A DNA stretch of 64,000 nucleotides from Bacillota bacterium (GCA_030705955.1 JAUZPL010000009.1:1-64000), one strand, 5' to 3'; counted from the stretch's first letter, positions 33,449 to 43,015 are shown. Numbers and translations: made by a program. The notes: generated by a model from the letters alone, not told the origin.

Positions 33449-34318
33449 CTATTTTTTTATAATGTTCATTTTTCTCAAAAATTCAATTGGTTGTTGTTTA
33501 CGGAAATGCTCCTTAACCATATAGGCTACGCCATGTTCATTTTCCGAACGTGTAATCCAGTCTGCAGCTTTTTTCACCTCAACATTTGCATTCCCCATCG
33601 CAACACCTAGCCCGACTTCCTTAATCATTGGAATATCATCTAAGCTGTCACCAATTACAACCATTTCATTTTTAGAAATACCAAGATGGCTACCAAGATA
33701 AAGCAAGCTATTAAGTTTTGAAACTCCTGCCGGAACAATATCAAGCCTTAAGGAGTCAAGTTCAATCACTTCAATTTCCGTAAACATCTTGTTCAATGCT
33801 TTTTTCACATCTTGTAAATCAGAATTTTCTTCAAAGTAAATTTCAATTTTAGTTGGGGTTATAGGCTGGTCATGTAAGGTTTCACTCAGTGAAGAAACAA
33901 ATTGCTGTGAATAAAAGACTGGATCCCCCGATGTAAATACGGTTTTAGCTAATAAATTATTATTGATCTTTAACTTATTCGACAAGGAAAATTGTTCATT
34001 TACCAGTCGTATTTGACACTGAAATTCTTCTAAAAATCTTACCGTATCATACGTAACGATTTCATTTATTCTTTTTACATAAATCGGTTTTTCATAAGCA
34101 CTAGAAATATATGCCCCTTGATGAGTAACAAGAGGTGTTTTTATTTTTAAAGCTCTAGCCACCTTTCTGGCTGAAGCGAAACTTCTTGATGTAACCAATG
34201 TGACAAGAATTCCTTTTTGTCCAACATATTCAATGGCATCCCTGGTTGATTTGTGGATCTTACCATTGGATTGGAGAAGCGTTCCATCAATATTTAATGC
34301 GAGTAAGCGATAAATCAT
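33449..34318 (-). CDS. yhaX: Cof-type HAD hydrolase YhaX, nucleophile position Asn
   Basis: 289 aa. HAD-superfamily Cof/type IIB protein: motif III lysine region, motif IV GDSLDDIPMIKEVGLGVAMGNA and a C2 cap are clear. Motif I, however, reads LALNIDGTLL, so the first aspartate (the phosphoryl-accepting nucleophile, residue 9) is Asn. That should abolish ordinary phosphatase activity. The position next to hemZ and yheA is that of B. subtilis yhaX, a sporulation-expressed HAD protein. Confidence 0.85.
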   Translation of the reverse strand: MIYRLLALNIDGTLLQSNGKIHKSTRDAIEYVGQKGILVTLVTSRSFASARKVARALKIKTPLVTHQGAYISSAYEKPIYVKRINEIVTYDTVRFLEEFQCQIRLVNEQFSLSNKLKINNNLLAKTVFTSGDPVFYSQQFVSSLSETLHDQPITPTKIEIYFEENSDLQDVKKALNKMFTEIEVIELDSLRLDIVPAGVSKLNSLLYLGSHLGISKNEMVVIGDSLDDIPMIKEVGLGVAMGNANVEVKKAADWITRSENEHGVAYMVKEHFRKQQPIEFLRKMNIIKK

Positions 34319-34407
34319 TTTGTTGCCCCCTGTTCATGGTGAAATTATCCTTATATCACTTTTATGATTTTTTTTACCGTAATAGAACATGGGGATAAAG
34401 CTTATCT

Positions 34408-34448
34408 TAAAAAAAGAAGAAGCTCTCGGTCAAGTATGCCGAAAGCTT
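34408..34448 (-). terminator. Terminator of yheA
   Basis: AAGCTTTCGG pairs with CCGAGAGCTT around a 9-nt loop, then a T-rich tract on the minus strand. Confidence 0.85.
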
Positions 34449-34454
34449 AAAAAT

Positions 34455-34808
34455 TTAAAATTTCATTTCTCCATATAGTTCTTCTAAAGGTTTCATAATG
34501 ACTTGGTTCAAATCTCCAATAATCATGCTCATTCGTTGTTCAGCTTGCATTAGTTTTGAAATCTTATCATTTTGCTGAACAAGAGCCACCATTTTCTGTG
34601 CTTGTTCTACCTCTGGCTGTGAAATATCTTGACCCATCATTTGCTTTTGTTGAATATTCATCTGAATTTGGCGGAAATGATCAAACATTTGTTTAGCTTG
34701 AGCATCTACATTCACTTCTGCATATGCTTGTTTTAACTGCTTATACTCATCGCTTTCCCGAATTACTTTTTCTAAATCATGTGCGGCATCATATAAATTT
34801 ACTGCCAT
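34455..34808 (-). CDS. yheA: YlbF/YmcA-type protein YheA
   Basis: 117 aa, all-helical and charged; the same length as B. subtilis YheA (UPF0342). Related to the YlbF/YmcA family whose members form the Y-complex affecting RNase Y, but YheA's own role is not established. ATG 34808 preceded by AAGGAG at eight bases. Divergent from the ATP-grasp cluster. Confidence 0.88.
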   Translation of the reverse strand: MAVNLYDAAHDLEKVIRESDEYKQLKQAYAEVNVDAQAKQMFDHFRQIQMNIQQKQMMGQDISQPEVEQAQKMVALVQQNDKISKLMQAEQRMSMIIGDLNQVIMKPLEELYGEMKF

Positions 34809-34972
34809 GTCCTTCACTCCTTTTTATCAATGCTACTCACGACTATAACAAACTATGCTTATAATTGCGAGGTGGTTCACTAGAAATTCACCAACATCCT
34901 CTCTTGCTCATACGATACTATATCAGCTTTTGCCTATTTCACCTAACATTTAGACGTAAATGAGGAGTGAGT

Positions 34973-36337
34973 ATGTCTGTTTCCTTAATCCCGATTGTCA
35001 TTTGTCCAATAAAAAGTGTAATTGATCATAGTCAGTTCATTCATATTTCTGCACAATTGGCAGAACGATTAAGCATAAATAAGAACCAACATATTAAAAT
35101 GTGTATAGGAAAAAACTTTTTCCCTGTTCAAGTTCAAATTGTAGAAATCACACAAAATGAAATTCATCTTTCTGAATATCTAATAAAGGAACTCTCCTTA
35201 CCTATTCAAAAGCATCGTATACTCGCAAGCTTCAAGGAAGATATTAGTATTCTTCAATTTGGTCCAATCATTGGTCTTTTGACGGATTTTACGGTGGGGG
35301 AAGACGGAGAACCTGATTTTCGTTCGGTTCATTCATTTTGTGAGGAGCTCCATCATGGAGTTTCTGAGCTTGGCGGACTATTTTATGTTTATCAATATAG
35401 AGATTTTACCGATCAATCAGTAAAAGGATATTATTTCGAGGATGGAAAATGGATTTTAACGAATCTTCCACTCCCAGACGTAACTTACAATCGAATCCAT
35501 TCGCGAAAGATAGAAAAAACAACCAGTTTTAAAGCTTTTCGAAAAAAACTTAAAAAACTAAACATTCCCCTTTTTAATGACCGGTTCCTTTCCAAATGGG
35601 AAGTTTACGAACAATTGATACAGGATGAAAAAATAATGCCTAACATTCCTGAAACACAAATCCTCTCTAAAGATAATTTAGAGCAATTTCTCAATAAATA
35701 TAGCACAGTGTTTATAAAACCAGTTAACGGCAGTCAGGGTCGGCACATTATTAAACTCTTTAAAGAAAAAGACTACATTCATTATCAAACTACACAAAAT
35801 TCCGAATTAGATAGTATCAAAAATAAATCAATTGACGAGGTTTTTCATCAATTAAAACCTCTGCTCCACAATAGAATTTTTATTGTTCAGCAAGGGGTTT
35901 CTCTTGCATCATATGAGTCAAGGTCAATGGATTTTAGAGCTTTATGTCATCGTAATACCCAAGATTTATGGGAGGTAACCTCCCTAATAGCTAGAGTTGC
36001 AGCAGAAACTCAGTTTGTCTCAAATCTTGCCAAGGGTGGTGAAACAATAAAGCCATTAACAACATTAGTATCTATTTTTGATAAAAAAAAGGCAAAAGAA
36101 ATAATTTTATCGATGAAGATTCTCTCCATTGAAGCAGCATCAGTGGTTAGTGCCTATTCAACCGGAATTACAGGTGAACTTGGAATTGACATCGGTGTCG
36201 ATCAGACTGGTAACCTATGGCTGATTGAAATAAATTCAAAGCCATCGAAAAACTTTGAAGGTACTGACAATAAAATAAGGCCTTCTGCTAAAGCAATTAT
36301 TCGATTTTGCACAAAACTTGCTTTTGATATTGATTAG
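34973..36337 (+). CDS. YheC/YheD family ATP-grasp protein 1
   Basis: 454 aa. N-terminal ~95-residue beta-rich domain, the family segment GPIIGLLTDF, DVTYNRIHSRK, then an ATP-grasp fold with FIKPVNGSQGR (ATP-binding lysine and glycine-rich loop, about residue 240) and the Mg-binding end IDIGVDQTGN...EINSKPS. B. subtilis YheC and YheD are endospore coat-associated members of this family; substrate and product are unknown. ATG 34973 after GAGGAG. First of four tandem paralogues; its promoter must lie in 34.8-34.95 kb, where CATACGAT (34909) resembles a sporulation sigma -10. Confidence 0.85.
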   Translation: MSVSLIPIVICPIKSVIDHSQFIHISAQLAERLSINKNQHIKMCIGKNFFPVQVQIVEITQNEIHLSEYLIKELSLPIQKHRILASFKEDISILQFGPIIGLLTDFTVGEDGEPDFRSVHSFCEELHHGVSELGGLFYVYQYRDFTDQSVKGYYFEDGKWILTNLPLPDVTYNRIHSRKIEKTTSFKAFRKKLKKLNIPLFNDRFLSKWEVYEQLIQDEKIMPNIPETQILSKDNLEQFLNKYSTVFIKPVNGSQGRHIIKLFKEKDYIHYQTTQNSELDSIKNKSIDEVFHQLKPLLHNRIFIVQQGVSLASYESRSMDFRALCHRNTQDLWEVTSLIARVAAETQFVSNLAKGGETIKPLTTLVSIFDKKKAKEIILSMKILSIEAASVVSAYSTGITGELGIDIGVDQTGNLWLIEINSKPSKNFEGTDNKIRPSAKAIIRFCTKLAFDID

Positions 36338-36355
36338 AAAAGGAGGATTTAAACT

Positions 36356-37459
36356 TTGATTACATTTGGAGTTTTAACATTGACAATGGATAGTGAAGAT
36401 CAATATATAAGTGAAATTGCTTTTAGGGCTTCTAAGCTTGGAATGGAATGTTACCGGTTTATCCCTTCTCAAATTAATCCCAATACACATCTTGTAAGAG
36501 GTAAAAGGTATGACGAACAAAATGCTAGTTGGGTAGTAGACGAATTCCCCATTCCTACCCTCCTATATGATCGATGCTTTTACGGTGACGATGATCATTC
36601 AAAACAATGCATTCCAATTGTTTCATGGTTAAAAAATAGGGATGATTTACTATTTTTAGGCTATGGTCTACCTAATAAACTAGAACTTTATCGAATTTTA
36701 AATAATTCAGTTATCTCACCTTATTTAGTCCCTTCACAATCTGTAAAAGATATCAAAATAGTCCTTCGAGAAATAACAAAACAAAAAAGACTTATTTTAA
36801 AACCAATAAATGGTTCCCAAGGAAGAGGAATTTATTATTTAAAGAAAAACGATAAAACCTATCATGTGAAAACAGAAAAACAGAAAAAAATAATTTCTAG
36901 GATTTTCCCAAATGAAATAAAGCTTGTTCAATGGTTAAAACAGTTGATCGAACATCATGAATACTTTCTTCAGCCCTACCTGGAATTATCTAACGAAGCC
37001 TTACAGCCTTTTGATATTCGAATGTTATTGCAAAAGGATGAGCATGGGAATTGGGTTGAACGCGGTAAAGGCGTTCGTAAAGGGAATACAGGGGGAATTA
37101 TTTCGAATCTAAGTGCAGGCGGGACGGTTAGCGATTTTGATCATTGGGCACAAAGCCTACAACCTAGTGTAAAAGAATTTATTTATAATGAACTTGAATA
37201 CATTAAGCAGGAGCTCCCAAAAATGCTTGAAAAGGAGTTTATGCCATTATTCGAGCTTGGGGTTGATATTGGAATTACAAAAAACGGGGCTATTTGGATT
37301 CTTGACGTGAATTCCAAACCTGGAAGAAAGGTAGTTTTAAGTACTTCCCCAAATTTAGAGGAAACATTATATCTTGCACCACTCCTATACGGAAAGCTAC
37401 TATCTCAAACCGATCAAAAAGAAAGGAAGAGATATCATGCGCAAACGCTATCCGATTGA
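36356..37459 (+). CDS. YheC/YheD family ATP-grasp protein 2 (short form)
   Basis: 367 aa. Lacks the N-terminal beta domain of its neighbours and begins at the GVLTL segment. ATP-grasp core with LILKPINGSQGRG and the metal site VDIGITKNGA...DVNSKPGR. TTG start behind AGGAGG, 18 bp after the previous stop; its end overlaps the next gene by 23 bp. The short architecture suggests a different role within a complex, or a ligase with only the catalytic part. Function otherwise as for the family, unknown. Confidence 0.85.
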   Translation: MITFGVLTLTMDSEDQYISEIAFRASKLGMECYRFIPSQINPNTHLVRGKRYDEQNASWVVDEFPIPTLLYDRCFYGDDDHSKQCIPIVSWLKNRDDLLFLGYGLPNKLELYRILNNSVISPYLVPSQSVKDIKIVLREITKQKRLILKPINGSQGRGIYYLKKNDKTYHVKTEKQKKIISRIFPNEIKLVQWLKQLIEHHEYFLQPYLELSNEALQPFDIRMLLQKDEHGNWVERGKGVRKGNTGGIISNLSAGGTVSDFDHWAQSLQPSVKEFIYNELEYIKQELPKMLEKEFMPLFELGVDIGITKNGAIWILDVNSKPGRKVVLSTSPNLEETLYLAPLLYGKLLSQTDQKERKRYHAQTLSD

Positions 37460-38801
37460 AATTGCGAATAATGACCAATTGGTTGTCTATTGTCCTCCAG
37501 CTGTTTTGACTAACCATACAATAAAAAAAATTGTCTTTGGATCAAAAATAGTAGAAGCCAATTTCTTACCCCACCCTGATAAAGAAGATCGAATTGTGAT
37601 TAGTAAAAAAATTAAGGATGCTCTTTATTTCCCAGACTTTCAAATTCCATTACATCTATTCATTGAAAATCAATCCCTCATTATCGGTCCATTAATTGGA
37701 ATTTTCACGGCGGGGTTTACTCCTTTTCCTTTAAAACCAATTGGAGAACGCTCTTCCTTTTTTTCAAAGCTTCTCTCGGTTAATCGATCGGTTGGTGCCA
37801 TTCCTTTTGTATTTGGAGAACAGCATATTGATTGGGAGCAAGGACTTATAAAAGGTTCCTTTTACCACGGAAATAGCTGGAAGGTTCAGTTAGTACCATT
37901 TCCGAATGTGATTTATGATCGGCTGCCAAACCGAAAAAGTGAACGAAACCCTTTATTAAAAAATGTTAAGGATCGACTGCAAAAGGACTACCTAATTCCA
38001 TGGTATAACCCAGGGTTCTTCAATAAGCTTGAAATAACCGAAAAACTGCAGCAAGAAGGAACTGTAGAAAAATACCTTCCAGAAACACATCCATTTACCT
38101 CTTTTTCATCAATTGAAACAATGTTAGCAGAATATGGCCATGTATATGTTAAACCAATCAACGGAAGTCTTGGAATCGGGGTGCACCAAATTCTATATGA
38201 TAAACTGCAAAACGATTACTATTGCCGATTTCAGGATAGCGAGGGTATAAATAGGCTAAGAAAATTTTCTAGCCTTGAAGGACTTTTTAAAAATGTTTTT
38301 TCTAACAAAGCACTGGATAAAATGCTTGTTCAGCAAGGAATTCACCTATTAAAAATAGAGAATCGCCCAGTTGATTTCCGTGTCCATACAAATAAGGATG
38401 ATCATGGTGAATGGTATGTAACGGCAATAGCAGCAAAGATAGCTGGGCCTGGAAGTGTAACGACTCATATTCGTAACGGTGGAGAGATCAAAACACTGAA
38501 AGAAATATTTTCTGTAGAGGAGTGTCGTCTTAATTCGGAAAGGCTTAGTGAATCCGCCCTTCTTTTAAGTAAAGCACTGGAAAAGAATATTGACGGCATT
38601 ATTGGGGAAATCGGCTTTGATCTAGGAATTGATCCCCAAGGGAATATTTGGTTTTTTGAAGCGAATTCCAAACCTGGTAGATCCATTTTCACCCATCCCG
38701 AACTAAAAGAATTTGATTTCCTAACACGAAAACTTTCGATTGCTTTTGGAATTTTTTTGACAGAGCAATCCATTTTGAATCCTGAGGAGATTTTCAAATG
38801 A
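37437..38801 (+). CDS. YheC/YheD family ATP-grasp protein 3
   Basis: 454 aa with the full-length layout: N-terminal beta domain, GPLIGIFTAGF, NVIYDRLPNRK, ATP-grasp with YVKPINGSLGIG, and FDLGIDPQGN...EANSKPGR. ATG 37437 lies within the end of gene 2, after GAAAGGAAG, so translation is coupled. In the second part of the glycine-rich loop GSQGR has become GSLGI, which sets it apart from genes 1 and 2. Confidence 0.85.
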   Translation: MRKRYPIEIANNDQLVVYCPPAVLTNHTIKKIVFGSKIVEANFLPHPDKEDRIVISKKIKDALYFPDFQIPLHLFIENQSLIIGPLIGIFTAGFTPFPLKPIGERSSFFSKLLSVNRSVGAIPFVFGEQHIDWEQGLIKGSFYHGNSWKVQLVPFPNVIYDRLPNRKSERNPLLKNVKDRLQKDYLIPWYNPGFFNKLEITEKLQQEGTVEKYLPETHPFTSFSSIETMLAEYGHVYVKPINGSLGIGVHQILYDKLQNDYYCRFQDSEGINRLRKFSSLEGLFKNVFSNKALDKMLVQQGIHLLKIENRPVDFRVHTNKDDHGEWYVTAIAAKIAGPGSVTTHIRNGGEIKTLKEIFSVEECRLNSERLSESALLLSKALEKNIDGIIGEIGFDLGIDPQGNIWFFEANSKPGRSIFTHPELKEFDFLTRKLSIAFGIFLTEQSILNPEEIFK

Positions 38802-39988
38802 AAATCTTTTATAACTGTAAATCATCCAAGTGGTCACACATAACACCTGAACTAGAAGTTACAATAGGCGGTGTAAAACAAGTGATTTCCCCGCAAATTC
38901 TAAATCCTGAATCTGTTCCCTTTAATTTGCAGTACAAAAATGGCCACGTTGGCCCAATTATAGGGATTTTGACAGCAAAAAAAACGGATGGGTCAATTGC
39001 TGGTAATGGTCCGCTTTTTACAAAATTACAGAAAAAGCTTATTTCGCAAAAGGGAATAAGCTTTATTTTTACTCCCGATGAGGTATCTGAAGTAAGTATA
39101 GATGGATATACCTTCCTACCTAATCAAAATCAATGGATAAAAATAAAGATGCCATATCCTGACCTTGTCTACAACCGGGTTCCTTTTCGAAGTACGGAGC
39201 AGGGTGAAAATTTCCAAACATTTATTCAAGGATTAAGAGAGAAAAAAATTCCCTTTTTTAATCCAAGATTTATTGATAAATTTGAACTGTATCAACACTT
39301 TACTATCCACCCAATCCTTCAAGCCTATACGCCGCATACGGAACAAATCCAAAATTCACAGCATTTGTATTCTTTCTTAGAAAAATTTCCAACCGCCTAC
39401 TTAAAGCCGGCTAATTCATCAAAGGGTAATGGAATTTTTCGTATTAAACTTATAAATTCTACGGAACTATCACTAGAAGGAGTAAAGAAAATCGAACATT
39501 ATCAATCCATTCAGGATTTCTGGGATCAATGTGAATCAACCCTAATTAATAAAAATTATATCATTCAAGAGGAAATACCCTCGGCTTTAATCGATGGGAA
39601 ACGTTTTGACTTTCGTATTCTTGCTCATGCTGATAATGACAATTATGTGGTAACAGGAATTGGGATCAGACAATCCCAGGAGCAGGATATTACCACCCAT
39701 TTACCAAATGGCGGCAAACTTCTTCCATACCATTTAATTCAATCAAATGAACATGATACGTTCATTAATGAAGTAGTCGAGCTTGTTGGAAAAACTTTAT
39801 CAGAAAAGTTAGGTTATTTCGGCGAATTTTCTATTGATGCAGGGATTAACACTTTTGGTAAGTATTACATTTATGAGGTAAATTCGAAGCCTATGAGCTT
39901 CGATGAAGAGGAGATTGAGGAAAGAAAAATCAATCACCTTTGCCGCCTATTTCTTCTGCTTACTGGTTTTGAATATCTCCTTACATGA
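38798..39988 (+). CDS. YheC/YheD family ATP-grasp protein 4
   Basis: 396 aa. Overlaps gene 3 by four bases (ATGA), so coupled. Contains GPIIGILTAKK, DLVYNRVPFR, a divergent ATP-grasp loop YLKPANSSKGNG and the metal site IDAGINTFGK...EVNSKPMS. Its N-terminal domain is shorter than in 1 and 3. Divergence of the loop suggests specialisation. 54 bp before the 57-aa acidic gene. Confidence 0.85.
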   Translation: MKIFYNCKSSKWSHITPELEVTIGGVKQVISPQILNPESVPFNLQYKNGHVGPIIGILTAKKTDGSIAGNGPLFTKLQKKLISQKGISFIFTPDEVSEVSIDGYTFLPNQNQWIKIKMPYPDLVYNRVPFRSTEQGENFQTFIQGLREKKIPFFNPRFIDKFELYQHFTIHPILQAYTPHTEQIQNSQHLYSFLEKFPTAYLKPANSSKGNGIFRIKLINSTELSLEGVKKIEHYQSIQDFWDQCESTLINKNYIIQEEIPSALIDGKRFDFRILAHADNDNYVVTGIGIRQSQEQDITTHLPNGGKLLPYHLIQSNEHDTFINEVVELVGKTLSEKLGYFGEFSIDAGINTFGKYYIYEVNSKPMSFDEEEIEERKINHLCRLFLLLTGFEYLLT

Positions 39989-40042
39989 AATCAAGTTTTT
40001 TTAACATAATAATAAAACAAAATTGATAAAAGGAGATATTCA

Positions 40043-40216
40043 ATGATGAAAGAAAAAGGTTCAATGTTTGAAGGCAGAGATAAAGCATATATGGATATTG
40101 ACAGAATGATTAATGAAGGAATGTCAGGAGGATCCGTTCATTATCGTCATGATACAACGAATATCGAGGAGGCACGAGAGCTTGTGGAAGAACAGCCTCC
40201 TTATGAATGTGAATAG
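40043..40216 (+). CDS. Small acidic protein following the ATP-grasp cluster
   Basis: 57 aa, soluble, acidic, no signal peptide. Met/Gly-rich middle (MINEGMSGGSVHYRHD) and a Glu-rich C-terminus ending EEQPPYECE with its only cysteine two residues from the end. ATG 40043 is seven bases after AGGAG. Directly behind four ATP-grasp genes and ahead of a strong terminator, so on the same transcript unless an unseen promoter intervenes. No family recognised. Being a substrate or partner of the ATP-grasp ligases is a hypothesis. Confidence 0.75.
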   Translation: MMKEKGSMFEGRDKAYMDIDRMINEGMSGGSVHYRHDTTNIEEARELVEEQPPYECE

Positions 40217-40224
40217 GTTAAACC

Positions 40225-40270
40225 AAAGGGCAAAAGCAGAAACAATGCTTTTTGCCCTTTCTTTTTTCTT
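40225..40270 (+). terminator. Terminator of the ATP-grasp cluster
   Basis: AAAGGGCAAAAGCA pairs with TGCTTTTTGCCCTTT around a 7-nt loop, followed by CTTTTTTCTTT. Confidence 0.92.
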
Positions 40271-40322
40271 TCATTAAACAAATTGATATAATGGAAGCAA
40301 TAAAATATTATGGGGAATGGCT

Positions 40323-41225
40323 ATGATTAATAAATTACAATCTTTATATCCAAATGCACTTTTACTCAAGGACCAGCCGATAGAACCAATGAATACTTAT
40401 CATTTATTTTTTGATCAATCCAATAATGAATGGCTTGCAATTCCAAGGAATGATTTAGATGAAAGTGAATTTATGATCCTAAAAACACTTTACGAATTGA
40501 TTGAGCCTTCATCAGCCAGTTTTTCCCCTCTTACAAAGGGTTGGTTTGATTTTCTGTACAAAAACGGACAACTTCCTGTATATGGAGATGAATCCGTTCG
40601 ATTTATTCAATTTTATTTTCATGGAGATGTTGAGCAATCTGAATTAGAATCTGCACTAAAAGGCTTTCTTACAGATAAGATTCTTGTTGTCTGGGAAAAT
40701 ACACAAGGCGGAGTAATCATTCTTAAACCTGATCTTTCATTTATCTCAGATAAAGAACTAAAATCGATGTCTAAAACATTTGAAAGCGATTTTTATATAA
40801 CAATATACTTATATCTGGGCAAACTATATCCTTTTTCTAGCCAATTAAGTTCTCATTTACAGGAGGAAAAAGAATATTTTACATTTGGTCAAAATCATTT
40901 AGGTCAAATAAAAATTTATACTTTTGAACGAGTCTTCCCTTCCTATTTGGCCTTTTATTTACCTGAAATCTTAAAGGGAAAAATGAATCAAGCTCTTATC
41001 AATGTTTTCAAAGAAGATACGGAAATGTATGTAACATTAAAAGTTTTCCTTGAAAATAATCTAAATGCAAGTCTAACAGCCAAGCAACTCTATATCCACA
41101 GAAATACTTTGCAATACCGTATTGAAAAATTTTCTGAAAAAACAGGAATTCAGTTAAAAGATTTTCATTCTGCCTTTACTGTTTTCTTAACATGCCTTGT
41201 TTTTGAACAAAGTAACTTAATGTAA
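40323..41225 (+). CDS. PucR/CdaR-type helix-turn-helix transcriptional regulator
   Basis: ~300 aa. The C-terminal ~55 residues are the PucR-family HTH (SLTAKQLYIHRNTLQYRIEKF); the N-terminal 240 residues have no domain I can name, presumably the sensory part. Ends 115 bp before msmX in the same direction, and could regulate sugar uptake through MsmX; that is inference from position. Start ATG 40323 chosen for the GGGGA six bases upstream; ATG 40317 is possible. Confidence 0.8.
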   Translation: MINKLQSLYPNALLLKDQPIEPMNTYHLFFDQSNNEWLAIPRNDLDESEFMILKTLYELIEPSSASFSPLTKGWFDFLYKNGQLPVYGDESVRFIQFYFHGDVEQSELESALKGFLTDKILVVWENTQGGVIILKPDLSFISDKELKSMSKTFESDFYITIYLYLGKLYPFSSQLSSHLQEEKEYFTFGQNHLGQIKIYTFERVFPSYLAFYLPEILKGKMNQALINVFKEDTEMYVTLKVFLENNLNASLTAKQLYIHRNTLQYRIEKFSEKTGIQLKDFHSAFTVFLTCLVFEQSNLM

Positions 41226-41339
41226 CAATATGACCAAAAGAAATGGCAAAATCTTTGTGCACAGTGTCCATACCATTTATAAGCGTTTTCATTTTAAAAT
41301 AATAGTAAGAAAATTATTTATGGTTGGAGGAGATCTTAA

Positions 41340-42452
41340 ATGGCTGAATTAAAATTAGACCACATTTATAAGGTTTATGATAATAAGGTTACTGCTGTAG
41401 AAGATTTTAATCTACACATTGAAGACAAAGAATTTATTGTATTTGTTGGACCATCTGGCTGCGGAAAATCTACTACTTTACGTATGATTGCAGGTCTTGA
41501 AGAAATTTCAAAAGGTGATTTTTATATCGATGGAAAACGTGTAAACGACGTTGCCCCAAAAGACCGTGATATTGCCATGGTATTCCAAAACTATGCCCTT
41601 TATCCACATATGAGTGTTTATGATAATATGGCTTTCGGGTTAAAGCTTCGTAAATTTCCAAAAGATGAAATTGAGCGCCGAGTAAAAGAAGCGGCCAAAA
41701 TTCTTGGGTTAGAAGCATACCTTACTCGTAAACCTAAAGCTCTTTCAGGTGGTCAACGTCAGCGTGTTGCTTTAGGGCGTGCTATCGTTCGTGATGCTAA
41801 GGTGTTCTTAATGGACGAACCACTTTCAAACCTTGATGCAAAACTTCGTGTAGCGATGCGTGCTGAAATTGCTAAATTACACCGTCGTTTGCAAACTACA
41901 ACGGTTTACGTAACACATGATCAAACTGAAGCTATGACAATGGCAACTCGTTTAGTTGTTATGAAAGATGGGATTATTCAACAAGTTGGTACACCAAAAG
42001 AAGTTTATGAAAAACCAGAAAATGTATTTGTTGGAGGCTTTATTGGCTCACCTGCTATGAACTTCTTTAATGGAAAACTTGAAGATGGAACATTTGTTAT
42101 TGAAAATCTAAAGCTTACGGTTCCAGAAGGTAAAATGAAATTCCTTCGTGAGCAAGGCTATGTTGGAAAAACAATCGTTTTAGGGGTTAGACCTGAAGAT
42201 ATTCATGACGAGCCAGTATTTATTGAAGCATCTTCTGGTTCTAAAATTACAGCAAATATTGATGTATCTGAGCTACTCGGAGCAGAGACGATGATTTATT
42301 CTAATATTGGCGGTCAAGATTTTGTGGCACGTTTAGATTCCCGTACTGATATTCATCCTGGAGATTCTTTAGAACTTGCTTTTGATATGAATAAAGCACA
42401 CTTTTTCGATTTTGAAACAGAACAACGCATTCGTCCTGCAAGCGAAAAGTAA
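41340..42452 (+). CDS. msmX: Multi-sugar ABC transporter ATP-binding protein MsmX (UgpC-like)
   Basis: 370 aa. Walker A GPSGCGKST, signature LSGGQRQRVALGRA, Walker B VFLMDEPLSNLD, switch THDQ, and a C-terminal MOBE/OB regulatory domain: the CUT1 sugar-importer ATPase layout of MsmX/MalK. MsmX serves several carbohydrate importers at once in B. subtilis. The oligosaccharide operon at 47-54 kb in this window has no ATPase of its own and is a natural client. Codon use looks highly regular, suggesting strong expression. Confidence 0.93.
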   Translation: MAELKLDHIYKVYDNKVTAVEDFNLHIEDKEFIVFVGPSGCGKSTTLRMIAGLEEISKGDFYIDGKRVNDVAPKDRDIAMVFQNYALYPHMSVYDNMAFGLKLRKFPKDEIERRVKEAAKILGLEAYLTRKPKALSGGQRQRVALGRAIVRDAKVFLMDEPLSNLDAKLRVAMRAEIAKLHRRLQTTTVYVTHDQTEAMTMATRLVVMKDGIIQQVGTPKEVYEKPENVFVGGFIGSPAMNFFNGKLEDGTFVIENLKLTVPEGKMKFLREQGYVGKTIVLGVRPEDIHDEPVFIEASSGSKITANIDVSELLGAETMIYSNIGGQDFVARLDSRTDIHPGDSLELAFDMNKAHFFDFETEQRIRPASEK

Positions 42453-42456
42453 TAGT

Positions 42457-42496
42457 TAAAAGCCTGTCCTTTTAAAAGGCAGGCTTTTGATTTTTA
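42457..42496 (+). terminator. Terminator of msmX
   Basis: AAAAGCCTG pairs with CAGGCTTTT with an inner CCTTTT/AAAAGG stem, then ATTTTTA. Confidence 0.85.
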
Positions 42497-42531
42497 TATA
42501 ATAATTTGGTAACCTCTTATATTTATCCTTC

Positions 42532-42774
42532 TCATTCTTTTATTAATATCACCTCGTCCCTTCCACAGTTTGGGCAGCGGAAAAGGTGGGGGCATTTATG
42601 CTTTGAATAGGTATCTTCAAACCCATCCTCCAGCTTCATCAAGTCTATTTCCATATACGGACTATAATCATCGTAATAGTCCATTAATTTCCCGCTTTCC
42701 AACATCGGATTTCCACAATCCTTACATATTAAATGAATCATACGAAGTCCATTGCAGATTGGGCAAATTGGCAT
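42532..42774 (-). CDS. Small zinc-ribbon protein
   Basis: 80 aa. Four Cys pairs or parts: CPIC (residues 4-7), CKDC (18-21), and CP...CPNCG near the C-terminus, separated by an acidic stretch (MDYYDDYSPYMEIDLMKLEDGFED). Two zinc ribbons are likely. AAGGGTGAG precedes ATG 42774. Convergent with msmX; no named family recognised. Confidence 0.75.
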   Translation of the reverse strand: MPICPICNGLRMIHLICKDCGNPMLESGKLMDYYDDYSPYMEIDLMKLEDGFEDTYSKHKCPHLFRCPNCGRDEVILIKE

Positions 42775-43008
42775 AATGTCTCACCCTTTTATAAAAAGTA
42801 TATCTATAGTTTGCTTTCTTTAAAAAGCTGTATACAGATAGCCTAATTACTTTGGCATAACTTACCTCTGCAAAATAAGAATAAGCCAAATCAGTTTAAC
42901 CATAATAGATAGTACAAAGCAATTATTACAATACAGTCGCCAATAAATTACTTAAATATGGGTTAGGCCATGGTGGCAATGGGATTATTATTCCAAACAT
43001 GGTTCGAT

Positions 43009-43015
43009 ACCATAC
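43009..43015 (+). promoter_or_regulatory. Possible SigG -10 element of the SASP gene
   Basis: CATACTA matches the SigG -10 consensus and lies 36 bp before the SASP start codon. The -35 region (ATTATT-like) is poor, so the call rests on the -10 and on what SASP genes normally use. Confidence 0.45.
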
